From: Prostheceraeus crozeri
Lineage: Eukaryota > Platyhelminthes > Polycladida > Euryleptidae
DNA length: 64,000 nt
Assembly (NCBI GenBank): GCA_907163375.1
Contig: CAJQUW010006118.1
Location: 1-64,000 of the forward strand
Direction: 5' to 3'
Shown piece by piece: positions 26,107 through 35,593 of this stretch (position 1 is its first letter; each line of letters opens with the position of its first letter). Both the position numbers and the translations under genes were made by a program. Under the pieces are notes generated by a model, which was not told the origin of the DNA, ran no database searches, and worked only from the letters and a program-made list of their open reading frames with translations.

Positions 26107-26125
26107 TGTTTTCCTTCGTCGCCAA
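26107..26125 (-). promoter_or_regulatory. Primer-binding site of the Gypsy element
   Basis: On the minus strand the bases directly after the 5' LTR read TTGGCGACGAAGGAAAAC. The TGG start complements a tRNA CCA end, as expected for first-strand priming. The tRNA species is not identified. Confidence 0.7.
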
Positions 26126-26277
26126 TGTTACAGAATGCTTCCACTTTTCTGTATTATAAATAAAAACAAGACGTGTTTTACCACTCAAGTGCTCAGCTTT
26201 CGAGGTGTGTATTTTATTTAAACAGATGAACGTTTAAACAAATATATCACAATCAATTAAATACATTAAACACGACA
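26126..26277 (-). repeat. 5' LTR of the Gypsy element
   Basis: Nearly identical to 21515-21667. It presumably drives minus-strand transcription of gag-pol. Confidence 0.92.
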
Positions 26278-27521
26278 TCTAGCTCATCGGAAATTGGACA
26301 GTGACCTGCATGTGCGCTGATGCCGAAGGAGGATGTCATTATAAATCAAAAGTAAACAGATACCCAGTCCTTGCAGACACGTATCGCTTCTAAATATTGA
26401 CCTTGCAATAAATTATCGCTGCAGTAAGCGACAAAGGTGTTAAGGAAGAATGACCTTCGTGGTATTATCTTACACGCAAGTTAATATAAGTATTTCTTTG
26501 ACCACCGGTCAATATGATCAGGGAGTATACTCCCTTTGTATTTTTGTGTTTTTCTATTAAACACTTGGCCTATTCCCAGATCTTCTTACCTTTCATAATG
26601 CACGGTCAAGGCATTTTTTACATAATGCAGTCTGCTAGCATAGACTGATTTCTAAGTGAATCAAACTAGAAAGCTAAATTAAGTCATGAACTTCACAATG
26701 AGGCATGTGTATTTTCACTATTTTGTTTGCCATCCTGAATATCATATTAAAAAGTTCGGTAGACGGTACTTCTCTTTCCCCCACATTTTTGTTGTTAACA
26801 CCCGCGAGAGTTGCATCATCAGCGATCTTCTCTTGCTCGCAAGAACAGTCCCACTACCGTCACACAGACGCTATGAGTGTGTGAAATTCCTCTGGTTTGT
26901 AGAAAATTCACAGCATTTGCTTTGTTGCTCACTGTAGACAGCAATAACACGAAGTTCGTGATCTATATTTCACAGCTGTATCTTGTATTCTAGCTGAGCA
27001 TCCAGGGGACCAATCCTTCATCCTAGACTTCAAGTAAGGTGAGTGGTGCTGTGCTATAGTGTCGCTCAGTGAGCAGATCAAGTCTATTCTAAATCCAATC
27101 TGACTTGATGAAATTTGATGAATTTGGAAAAATTTGAAAATGTGGGGGGAAGAATAGAAGTACCAAAAGTTCCTTTGTTGCATGCAGTCTACAAGAGATT
27201 GCAGTCATAGATGAAAGGAAAGTCAGGCCTTCCATGAAATATGATTCAGAAGAATAGGGTGCAGATCAATATTGAGGAAGCGTAAAGCCAGACAGGACCT
27301 TCGGCGCATAGTACCCGTCTTCTTTCGTCTATCTTGTACTGTCTGTTTCATGCTAGAATTCGTCAATAACTTTAATGTCTGATTTTATCTCATCTACCCG
27401 GTATCTTCTAAAAATTTAAATCAGTCAACAAATGCTATCCCCACCAAATGTCATCGAAGTTATCCAATATGACACACGCTTCACTAATCGATGCTTAATA
27501 ATATGATCTTTGTTAATGGAT
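26278..27521. other. Stretch with no recognised gene
   Basis: AT-rich DNA between the Gypsy element and the next MITE. Short ORFs here (for example 26686-26937 and 26929-27183) show no family resemblance. Confidence 0.4.
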
Positions 27522-27905
27522 CCACAAATATATACGTGTACGTCTGTAGAAACTGTTTAACTGAGACAATTGCCACGAAATTTGAAGTACAGGTACAAGT
27601 GAGCGTATTATCTGAACATATACGTTCCTAATGTTCGATAAGGTGTGTGTATGTTTGTCAGTCGCTAAGGTGAGTCACGTGACATTGTTTCTCCTACACA
27701 ACCGGTAGAATTATTGTGGAATCAGGCAAAGCGTCGCAATCGAAAGCAATTTGGAACTCATCGCTCAATGTTGGACTCGTACATGTTTGGATAAACATGA
27801 ATAATAACCGAATAACGTACGAATAATACGCCACTTACCTGTGCCTTAAATTTCGTGGCAATCGGTTCAGTTAAATAGCCGCTACAGAGACGTTTGTATT
27901 TGTGG
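27522..27905. mobile_element. MITE with ~60-bp inverted ends
   Basis: The left end begins CCACAAATATATACG. The right end is its imperfect complement, ending TTTGTATTTGTGG. Both arms share the inner block TTGCCACGAAATTT. The ~260-bp interior has no ORF. No clear target duplication was found, so the superfamily is open. Confidence 0.65.
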
Positions 27906-28518
27906 TGAATATACAAAGAAGACCCGCTTAATATACTCGTACTTCTGCTAGCTTTACATTAATATAACCGATTAATATATTTTTGTGAAAGAATAATTAA
28001 TCATGTCACCTAGCTGCGTAGGAAAGAAGTTGCGCTTCATTAATCGCATCCACGTAAGAGACAGATATTCCAAAATTTTCCAATTTATGAAAAGAAAATT
28101 CAAGAATTAAGAATATAAAAATTAAATTGAGAAATGGAGAAAGAAAATTGTCTTATTCATTAGCAATTAGCATATGGTAAACTTAATCCAATTTTTTGAT
28201 AGGATTAGAGGGTACACGTGAGCCTGAAAAAGTGAGAATTATCATGAATCATGATTGCAAACTACCGAGTACTTTTACCTAGCGAAGAATTGTTACTATG
28301 TTGAAGTTACATGTTTTTTTGTATGGCCCTATATTGTATAATTAAATCGCCGTTGATCAACAACGCTTTTTAAACGTTTGATTTAAATTCAATAGATTGT
28401 AATTTATTCATTTTTGCCATCTTTACAAAATCAGCCATTCGGAAATTAACTTAAGTACTTTAAGAATTCGCACTTATACATCCAATGAGTCTTATCAATC
28501 CAATATATTTCATTTCAG

Positions 28519-28719
28519 CTACTCTGCGACGCTACGAGCATGGTTAGAACATACGCAAAAATGAAGAAGTCTTGTTATCAAATACCTCTGTATGCAGACA
28601 CATGGTCCTATCGTATGGAAAGCATTCTTGTACGGTTGGGAGAAAGTCTGGAAGGCAGCATTGGCAATTTCAAGGCGTACAGACAAATTAAAATAATGTC
28701 TTGTAAGGATGCTGGTCTG
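28519..28719 (+). CDS. Candidate exon of an unrecognised gene (1)
   Basis: An open segment preceded by a CATTTCAG acceptor and followed by a GTAAGT donor. It is phase 0 at both edges and encodes 67 residues beginning LLCDATSMVRTYAK and ending SCKDAGL. I do not recognise the sequence. Reading into the next possible exon (about 28783) meets a stop quickly, so the partner exon may be at 30427. It could also be an exon of a decayed transposon. Confidence 0.4.
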
Positions 28720-28884
28720 GTAAGTTTAAATATCCACTTGCACATTTATTCAAATATCCTCATTTTATCCACTAATTTCAGATTCGAAGGCTTTGAAAGG
28801 GTTTTTGTCACTGATCGTGAAGCTGCATATTAATCCAAGTGCATTTTTCAGCATTGGGCAAGTAAGTGTACTTTAAGGATTTGA

Positions 28885-29076
28885 TCAACAACTGTCAATT
28901 GAATGTATAATTTTAGAATTTAAAATATTTTTGTCACATTTATTGTGTAGCTGAGAGATAATGAGAAGGTTTGACAGATTTTCAAAAGATGAAGACTGAC
29001 GTGTGTCACTATGAATATGATTCAAGTGCGAAAATGATCGTTCCACATCAACGGCAGTAAGGGGAGCAAATTTCAT
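28885..29076 (-). pseudogene. hAT transposase C-terminal (dimerisation) fragment
   Basis: Minus-strand reading gives APLTAVDVERSFSHLNHI, then SSFENLSNLLIISQLHN. This is the conserved end of hAT-type transposases, usually PLTSVDVERSFS followed by an RR..LT..NL..L block. Only this tail is present, with no upstream catalytic domain, so it is an isolated fragment. It is a different hAT lineage from the complete element at 35-40 kb. Confidence 0.65.
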
Positions 29077-29771
29077 AGTGATTCACGTACAGTAGTGATT
29101 ACAAAATGAGTAATCCTGAAGTTCCGTACTCTTCTCATAGAGGTATTGCAAATCGTCAACACCCACTGAGGGGAGCAACACTCGAACTGACGGCAGCAAG
29201 TAAGCCTGGGCATGTTATGAGGCTCGCCCAAAATCAAAACTATTCAAACATAACCATAGATCAATTGAGTAACATAGTATGCAGCTTATCATCCACAATT
29301 ACAGCTGAAGGCAACAAATAGGTTACTAATCATATGGGGATCATACTCTATTGCCGTATGGTATTCGATTAAGCTATCTTTTTCTTACAGGCCTTTCATA
29401 CATTCTGGAGACGGCTCATATTAATCGCGATATAAGATACTACGTACGATACTACGGCTCACGATACATTTATATTGCATGCAGTTTGCTATACACTTTG
29501 TTACTGCTATGATATGGTCTACATGGTGTAACAAAGAAGTGATAAGCCTATTGATAAGGAATGACAATGAGAGATTCTCATACGCTTTACGATGAGATGA
29601 TCAGTATGATAACACAATATACAACAGTTATTTTATCAATTCGTCTCTCGAATCAAATTACAGTATACTATAGTAACTGATGAGGTGATTGCGAATCGCA
29701 ATAACGCAACCGTGATGAACCGTAGATGGTAAACGCTTTAGCCGTAACCGACCGTAGCCGTGACACCTTTT

Positions 29772-29960
29772 GGCCTCAGCCACACTGAAAGCAAGGCAAA
29801 CCCGAGCGTCTCGAGCAAACGTATGTCCGCAAGCTATAATCGCTCTGGTCTGCTTTGCTCGCAGTGTGGCCACCTACAACAGCTACAATGATGACTTCAT
29901 AAAAGCTCCAAAACGCTTTGCTCGGAAAAGATTGGAAAAGCTCGCAGTGTGGCTGAGGCC
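29772..29960 (+). mobile_element. MITE with GGCCTCAGCCACACTG ends, copy 2
   Basis: A 189-bp element with perfect 16-bp terminal inverted repeats (GGCCTCAGCCACACTG at 29772, complement ending at 29960). An internal CAGTGTGG block at about 29866-29873 repeats the tip motif. The same family lies reversed at 5291-5463. Non-coding; likely mobilised in trans by an unidentified transposase. Confidence 0.82.
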
Positions 29961-30426
29961 TTAATCGTAACCGTGGGATTTTTATTTACTGTAACCGATC
30001 GTTTCAATTTTCAGACAGTTACAAAATAATATGTCCCATAGCCATATCTTCATTTTAAGGACGCTATACGTTTTACACAGGTATATAATTAGACTTCAAG
30101 ATTACATTTCAGTGATTTGACATAGATCTTCATTCTGCTTAGTTATTCCATTAACTCCGCTTTTTCATGAAATACGCTACAAAATAATTGCAATAACCTT
30201 TGTCATAATTACAAAATTTTGCAGCTGATCTTAATTGCTATTTTATGCCTTGAACATTGGTACCTATTGAAAATGAATCCTGGAGCCCCGACAGGTAAAT
30301 CCCGTACATAGACACAAATCCCGTGATAAACCTCAGTTTAATACATCTTTATACATTTATTCAAATTTTTCTATATATACATGCATATATGCTTTTATTA
30401 TGCCTACATACATGTGTCATTTTCAG

Positions 30427-30651
30427 GAATCGACAGTCATTGGTGGAATCCCGACAAGTCCGGATCTCAATGTCTTCGTCAATGGGGTTAAGATATCTGC
30501 GGCCAATTTCACAGAAACTGTCTCAGTGCTTATTGGTTCGTACCTATGTTTCAATCTAAATTATTCGGCCGAACAAGAGAGTGTTCTGGAATGCTTGGAA
30601 GGACTGGTTGGCTTGAGACGGTCGTTCAAGTCACCAAACATTAAGAATATG
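30427..30651 (+). CDS. Candidate exon of an unrecognised gene (2)
   Basis: Preceded by an ATTTTCAG acceptor and followed by a GTAAAA donor, phase 0 at both edges, 75 codons. The peptide contains FVNGVKISAANF, SYLCFNLNYSAEQ and LECLEGLVGLR. This pattern (short domain, then a helical Y.FNL.Y block) occurs near the C-terminus of several uncharacterised, possibly transposon-derived invertebrate proteins I recall. It may be joined to the exon at 28519-28719. Function unknown. Confidence 0.45.
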
Positions 30652-30739
30652 GTAAAATCTTTTATGTAAATGCACGACCCCTCACTTTATCTCTTCAAAT
30701 TTTTAGATTCATATTATATGCTGTTATTGCGTTATTAAA

Positions 30740-31310
30740 CTACCAACCTTTTGTAATTGCTTTTAAGACATTCAACGTACAATTTGCAATGTACAAATTT
30801 ATAGTTTTGATTATTCTTTCTAAACTTATTTTGTTAATAAGTTTAGCAACCACTGTTTTTAGAGATTCAATGTCAATGTCTTGCAAAGAGTATACAATTT
30901 AAAAAAGTTAGATTTTTCAATATCATTCTGCTGTAAGAAATTCTACATATAATATCTTGTTCAGTGTACAATTTTGAGTTCTATATCATTAGTAAGCTTA
31001 TTTTGTTATTAAGTTTTGTGACCACTTTTTAAGAAATTGCATGTCGATATCATGTTTAGCGTGTACAATTTTGAAGTTTGTATTCTTTTCTAAGCTTTTT
31101 TGTTATTAAGTTTTGTATCCACTTTTTAAGAAATTCAATGTTGATGTCATATAGAGTGTACAATTTTAAAGTCTAGATTTTTTCCAAGAATATTTTGATA
31201 ATTATGTTTTGTGACCATTTATTGAGAAATTCAACTTACAATATCACGTATGTGCAATTTTGAAGACGTTTCTTTCTAAGCTTATTTTGTTATCAAGTTT
31301 TGATGATGTA
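30740..31310. repeat. Degenerate ~95-bp minisatellite
   Basis: About six diverged units in tandem, each carrying TTTCTAAGCTTATTTTGTTA, then AAGTTTTGTGACCACTTTTT, then AAGAAATTCAATGT and GTGTACAATTTTGAAG. Spacing between the GTGACCACTTTTT blocks (31019, 31114, 31210) is about 95 bp. Non-coding and old. Confidence 0.75.
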
Positions 31311-31880
31311 ACGTATAGCGAGTGTAGCAGCTTCATTTTGGGTGTTTCTTCCATTCTCAACGCAAATAGCTTTGCATCCTGACGAGGACATGTTACTCCT
31401 GCCACGATGGAATGATGGACTTGCTCAATTTTCCAGTAGGCCGTCTGGCCTCATTTATGACCTCAAGAAATTGTGTAGCTTTTAGCATTCGTCGTCAATA
31501 AAGATTTACGCATTCCAATTTATGTTCTATTCAACTAATTACATGGGACAATTGCTGCAGATCTTGCATCTTACTTCAGTAACAAAGTTCATTTACAACT
31601 ACATGTATATTTGATTTAGCAATATCTAGCGGGTAAATACAATTTTTGGCGTGAGTACGAAATTAAGTAATACATAGTACTGATAAATTTGGACAGAAAG
31701 ATTAGATATAACTCAAATCTGAATCGCGAAGAAACATGAGCGAGGTGATAATACCTGCGAAAATACGCTATAATACATCTGCGATATTTTCGCTGATATT
31801 ATTACATTCTTTAGCCTTTTATCAGTGACATTTTTAGGGTCAGTTTTCGCAGGTAAATTTTAGCCTTATGATTTACAGTG

Positions 31881-32274
31881 TGGATTCGGTTGCCGCGGTT
31901 ACTAAAAGTGACGATTCTATCTCAGCCATTGTATGCAATGGTAGAGAGATGTGGAAGGAGGTGTCACCCTTTGGCTTACCTGATTGGCCAAGCGCGCGCT
32001 ATGCGTGAGGAAAGTTGTATTATGGGAACACACGATCTACCATTTTCACATTGAAGACTAAACATCTGCCAAGTGACCAGTACACAACTTTGACTCGGTG
32101 CTTCTCCGTGATAAATTCATCAAATGGGAATATTATTCACATCGTTCGACTCTTCACGATCTAAATTCACTGACTGTGTACGTTCAATGCGGTGTCAATG
32201 ATCTAGTTCGTGACAAATCAGTCTTGAATTTGCATTACTTTCAATGGAAAATGACCTTCTTGCTCTTCGAGACT
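31881..32274 (+). repeat. Dispersed ~380-bp repeat, copy 2
   Basis: Second copy of the repeat at 15061-15439, same orientation, with small indels near its start. It ends about 120 bp before the piggyBac element. Confidence 0.75.
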
Positions 32275-32396
32275 ATCAGGCGTGACTAATTTGGATAGAT
32301 TTGATATTTTTGTAATTTTGCTATGCTGTAATCACATATTCATACTTTTGGTAAGACAAATGCTTTCGCGGTACAATAGAGTGCTTTTCACATTAA

Positions 32397-34620
32397 CCCT
32401 TAGCAGGCCGAGGTCAAATCCACCTTACTTAGGCTAAGGTCGGTCGTTTTGACCGACCTAAGGTAAATCTTAAAATTCCTCGCCTTGAACGTTGTTTTTC
32501 TATTATCTAAGCTTACAGATAATAGATGATGTATATATCATGCAATATGATGGATTATATGATAAAATAGAAGACATAAAGATAATCCAAAACATCTATT
32601 TTCATCTGTTGTAGGAAATATATGCCTTTTCAAGGTTATTGAGTACACAAACTGCACAAAACAGAGCCAATATACTTCTTGCAGCATGCTTTACTGCATT
32701 TCAAGCAGCTTTCCGATGCCCTGTTTGCGTTCCTGGCAGATCTGCCAGATATCTTGCACACAGAGCAGCGTAAATTTCGGTCTGAAGCAGTGGCTGCGAC
32801 ATGAGATTCTGTGGAAACATGTCCTTCTACCGTCAATGAACTCTCCTGAGCTCGCGTGAACTTCTGCAACTTTTCTTTCAAATCACAATGCAGTCCCTTT
32901 GTATTCAGACGAATTATCATGCGCTGGTGAGCCATTTCCTTTGCCAATGTGATCAGGGCCTCTCTTCTTCTATACTTCAAGTCTTTCTTTGACCAGTCAG
33001 GTTTGGTGATGTTGAAAATTGTCAGGGAATTGATCGCTGTGATATCCAACAAATTGTGGAAATGCAGTAGAGGCCATCTCGCATTGCGAAACCGACAGCT
33101 GTAGTTCTTGGCCATTTGATCACATGTATCTACGCCACTCTTCGAACTGTTGTAATCCAAAATGAGATTGGGTTTCGATTGATCATCGCTGAAGGTGATG
33201 TTACGATGAGAAGAAGACAGCATGTACAACTTTCTTGAGGGCTTCACCTGATATGATATCATGGTAAGACGATTGTCTTTTCCACCAAACAAAGCTTTAA
33301 GCTCCAACTTCACAGCTGTCTTTCAAAACTGGAGGTATGTCCCGTTTGTTGGCCATCAAGTGCCAAGGTAAGTCAATCGATGATCTAGAAGAGTCTCGAC
33401 GGTGTCGACAGCAGTAAAAAATCGGTCTCTGGTGACGTTTCGACCTGACCCTAAGAAAGGAGCACAGAGATCCAAAACCAGACTATTGGCTTTGTTTGCA
33501 CTCTTGTGAGCGTCTGCACTTTCTGGATCCATAGGGCGTCTCGTCAGGGTTGCCTTTGTACACATCGAAATTTCGAGTCATAAATCCAGCGATACATGTC
33601 ACCGTATTTGCCAGGTTTCTTCGGGTTATAAATTCTGTGAGGTGATCTGGTTCGAGAAGAAATCAGTTGTTCATCAATCGTTAAAGAGTCACTAGCCGTG
33701 AAGAAATCGTTCAGTCTGTCATTCCAAGAATCGAACACGAAACGAAAGGTGGCGAAAGAGTTGATGCTTCTGCGAGATGCTCGCGTTTCGGCGTCGTCAA
33801 AGCGTCCACTTCTTGAAATCATTCCTCGACATTGCTACATTGTAAAAGTCAGCCGTATCCTCGGACCAGAGATCGTCAACTGTCAGTTTTTGGTCCATAT
33901 TAGCTCCTCGGAAATATAAGATAGATATAAACGCCAGAAGACCGTCCATCGTTATCTTGTCAGCGTCTTCTTCATCGCGCATCATTTTCAATATAGTGCA
34001 CTCGAGTACATGTCTCAGTATGGGTTCATGAAAGAAAAGCGACCAAGTCTCAAATAAAGAGGCTTTGTGAGCAGATCTCGTCGGTCCCGGTCTTTGCCGC
34101 AACACATTCGCGGCATCACGTCTACCTCTGATAATTTGAGGCTCAGCATTCCAACGGTTGCCATTTTTGTCAACGTAGATTTTTGTGTCGGAGATTGACT
34201 GATCGTCATCATCACTGCTTGAGATCACATTCTCATGTGGAACAGCGTACCTTGACCAAAGCTTTGGCCTTCATAGTCACCAATATCGTCTGCCAGGCTT
34301 GCTTCTGAATCCAAGTCGGCTTCAATTTCATCTTCTGCTTGCCAGTTGTCATTCTGCATTCGCTCAATAGCTTCTACGCGCGACCGTCGTGCAGGTCTCG
34401 ACGACATGACAGTCGAAATGATTCATTTAGCAGGCAATATCTTGATCACGTGTGAGACAAGTTATCACATACGCGCCAGATGATTGGCTAATCAGTGTTC
34501 CAATAGCATATTTTGCATGCTCGAAGTGAAAGAATAAAAGTCACGTGGCGTCAAGTTCAGGCGATGGTTAAACTCATCACAGCAATAAGAAGTTGTGCTA
34601 GGTCGGTCGTAGGGCCTATG
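32397..34620 (-). mobile_element. piggyBac-family DNA transposon, decayed
   Basis: The left end is clear: a TTAA target at 32393-32396 followed by CCCTTAGCAGGC, the piggyBac terminus, and an internal palindrome AGGTCGGTCG/CGACCGACCT. The right end is less certain. A matching GGTCGGTCG block is at about 34600, but no GGGTTAA terminus was found, so the end coordinate is approximate. The transposase inside is broken in several places. Confidence 0.8.
32636..34407 (-). pseudogene. piggyBac transposase pseudogene
   Basis: Starts at ATG 34407 with an acidic N-terminus. It continues through PTRSAHKASLFETWSLFFH, TMDGLLAFISILYFRGAN, RFDDAETRASRRS and LTIDEQLISSRTRSPHR. TRDRFFTAVDTVETLL carries the first catalytic D, and LDYNSSKSGVDTCDQM holds the later catalytic D residues. 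The C-terminus is a cysteine-rich RING/PHD-like finger (CSVCKISGRS ... CCKKYIGSVLCSLC), typical of the family. The frame changes about four times (near 34230, 33810, 33555 and 33330), so it is inactive. Confidence 0.88.
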
Positions 34621-34746
34621 TAAAAACATAATGGTCTAAGACACAAAAATCTGTGTGCGCTAATATGAAGAACTTTCTCGACGTAAAGGATGAGATTAAT
34701 TATGAAGGGTAGGCAAATTGACATTCGAAGCCAGCACAGTCGTGAG

Positions 34747-35049
34747 TTAGGACCATTCAGATAGGTTCATGAGAATGGATTCCATGTCACTTTGAAGCAA
34801 CCGAAGCCCCCAATTTGACACTGGCACTGGTGGTTGAATCCGGCAAAGAACATCCGTCTTTGGATACCAGTGGACATCATCGTGCAGCGGCCACTTGACA
34901 CCCGGACCATTTCCGATCACTTGCATACATTTCACCTGAAGTTCCTCGTCCAGTGTATTGGTAATTTCACCCGGATACCACTGTGTATCATACATGAACG
35001 AAACCCAATCCCCGATCACGTACTTTCGTACTACATGCTTTCGTTGCAT
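34747..35049 (-). CDS. Small Tudor-like domain ORF, possibly a last exon
   Basis: A 100-aa reading with YVIGDWVSFMYDTQWYPGEI, then ELQVKCMQVIG, VKWPLHDDVHWYPKTDVLC and IQPPVPVSNWG. This is the shape of a small SH3/Tudor-like barrel found at the C-terminus of many uncharacterised invertebrate proteins, some transposon-linked. It lies between the piggyBac relic and the hAT target site, so it belongs to neither. It may be a single exon of a larger, lost or unrecognised gene; the start codon choice is arbitrary. Confidence 0.45.
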   Translation of the reverse strand: MQRKHVVRKYVIGDWVSFMYDTQWYPGEITNTLDEELQVKCMQVIGNGPGVKWPLHDDVHWYPKTDVLCRIQPPVPVSNWGLRLLQSDMESILMNLSEWS

Positions 35050-35593
35050 GTGTTGACATTTTCCTTTTCTTGTGTAGGTCCGCGCAAATTTGCTGATTGT
35101 CGTTTGAAGAGGTCATAATGTTTTCTTTCCTGATCATAATCAAGGGCGACGCATCACTTTCAAAAGTGGGGGGGGGGACAGCAGTGTAAGCTCATTGCCA
35201 GAAATTGTTTCGAAGCGGCATGTGCATTGTACGTATTACGTACTAGCGCAAATTTCGTTTTATGAAGGAACATGTACGTGTAGGCTAAAGGATATGTAGT
35301 ATACATTTAAATGTACATGTACATGTACTTGCAAATATGAGTCGCAAAGTACGTATGCATCACAAAGTAAACCCACAGTAGAATTACAGTATTTGTGAAA
35401 ACAACACACGCGGAAAAAATTGTGTGTATTTGATGTTATGCATATAACCAGGGTATATACAGAAAAATCCGTACTAAGCATGCTGTTTTCGGAGAAATTG
35501 TCAGAAAACCGCTGCGGATATTCAATAATGCAGTATGTCATAATGTTTAGGACAATTTAACCTACCGAGACCGATACGCTGCCAGTGTATTGA

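Larger units (their letters stand above)
21515..26277 (-). mobile_element. Gypsy (Ty3) LTR retrotransposon with short LTRs
   Basis: Minus-strand element with LTRs at 26126-26277 (5') and 21515-21667 (3'), both starting TGTTACAGAATG on the + strand. The LTRs are only ~152 bp and differ at about two positions, so insertion was recent. CTAG next to both ends suggests a 4-5 bp target duplication. Primer-binding and polypurine sites are recognisable. One gag-pol reading covers the interior, with domain order Gag, zinc knuckles, protease, reverse transcriptase, RNase H, integrase (Gypsy order). About one break in an otherwise open coding region; no envelope gene was seen. Confidence 0.93.
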
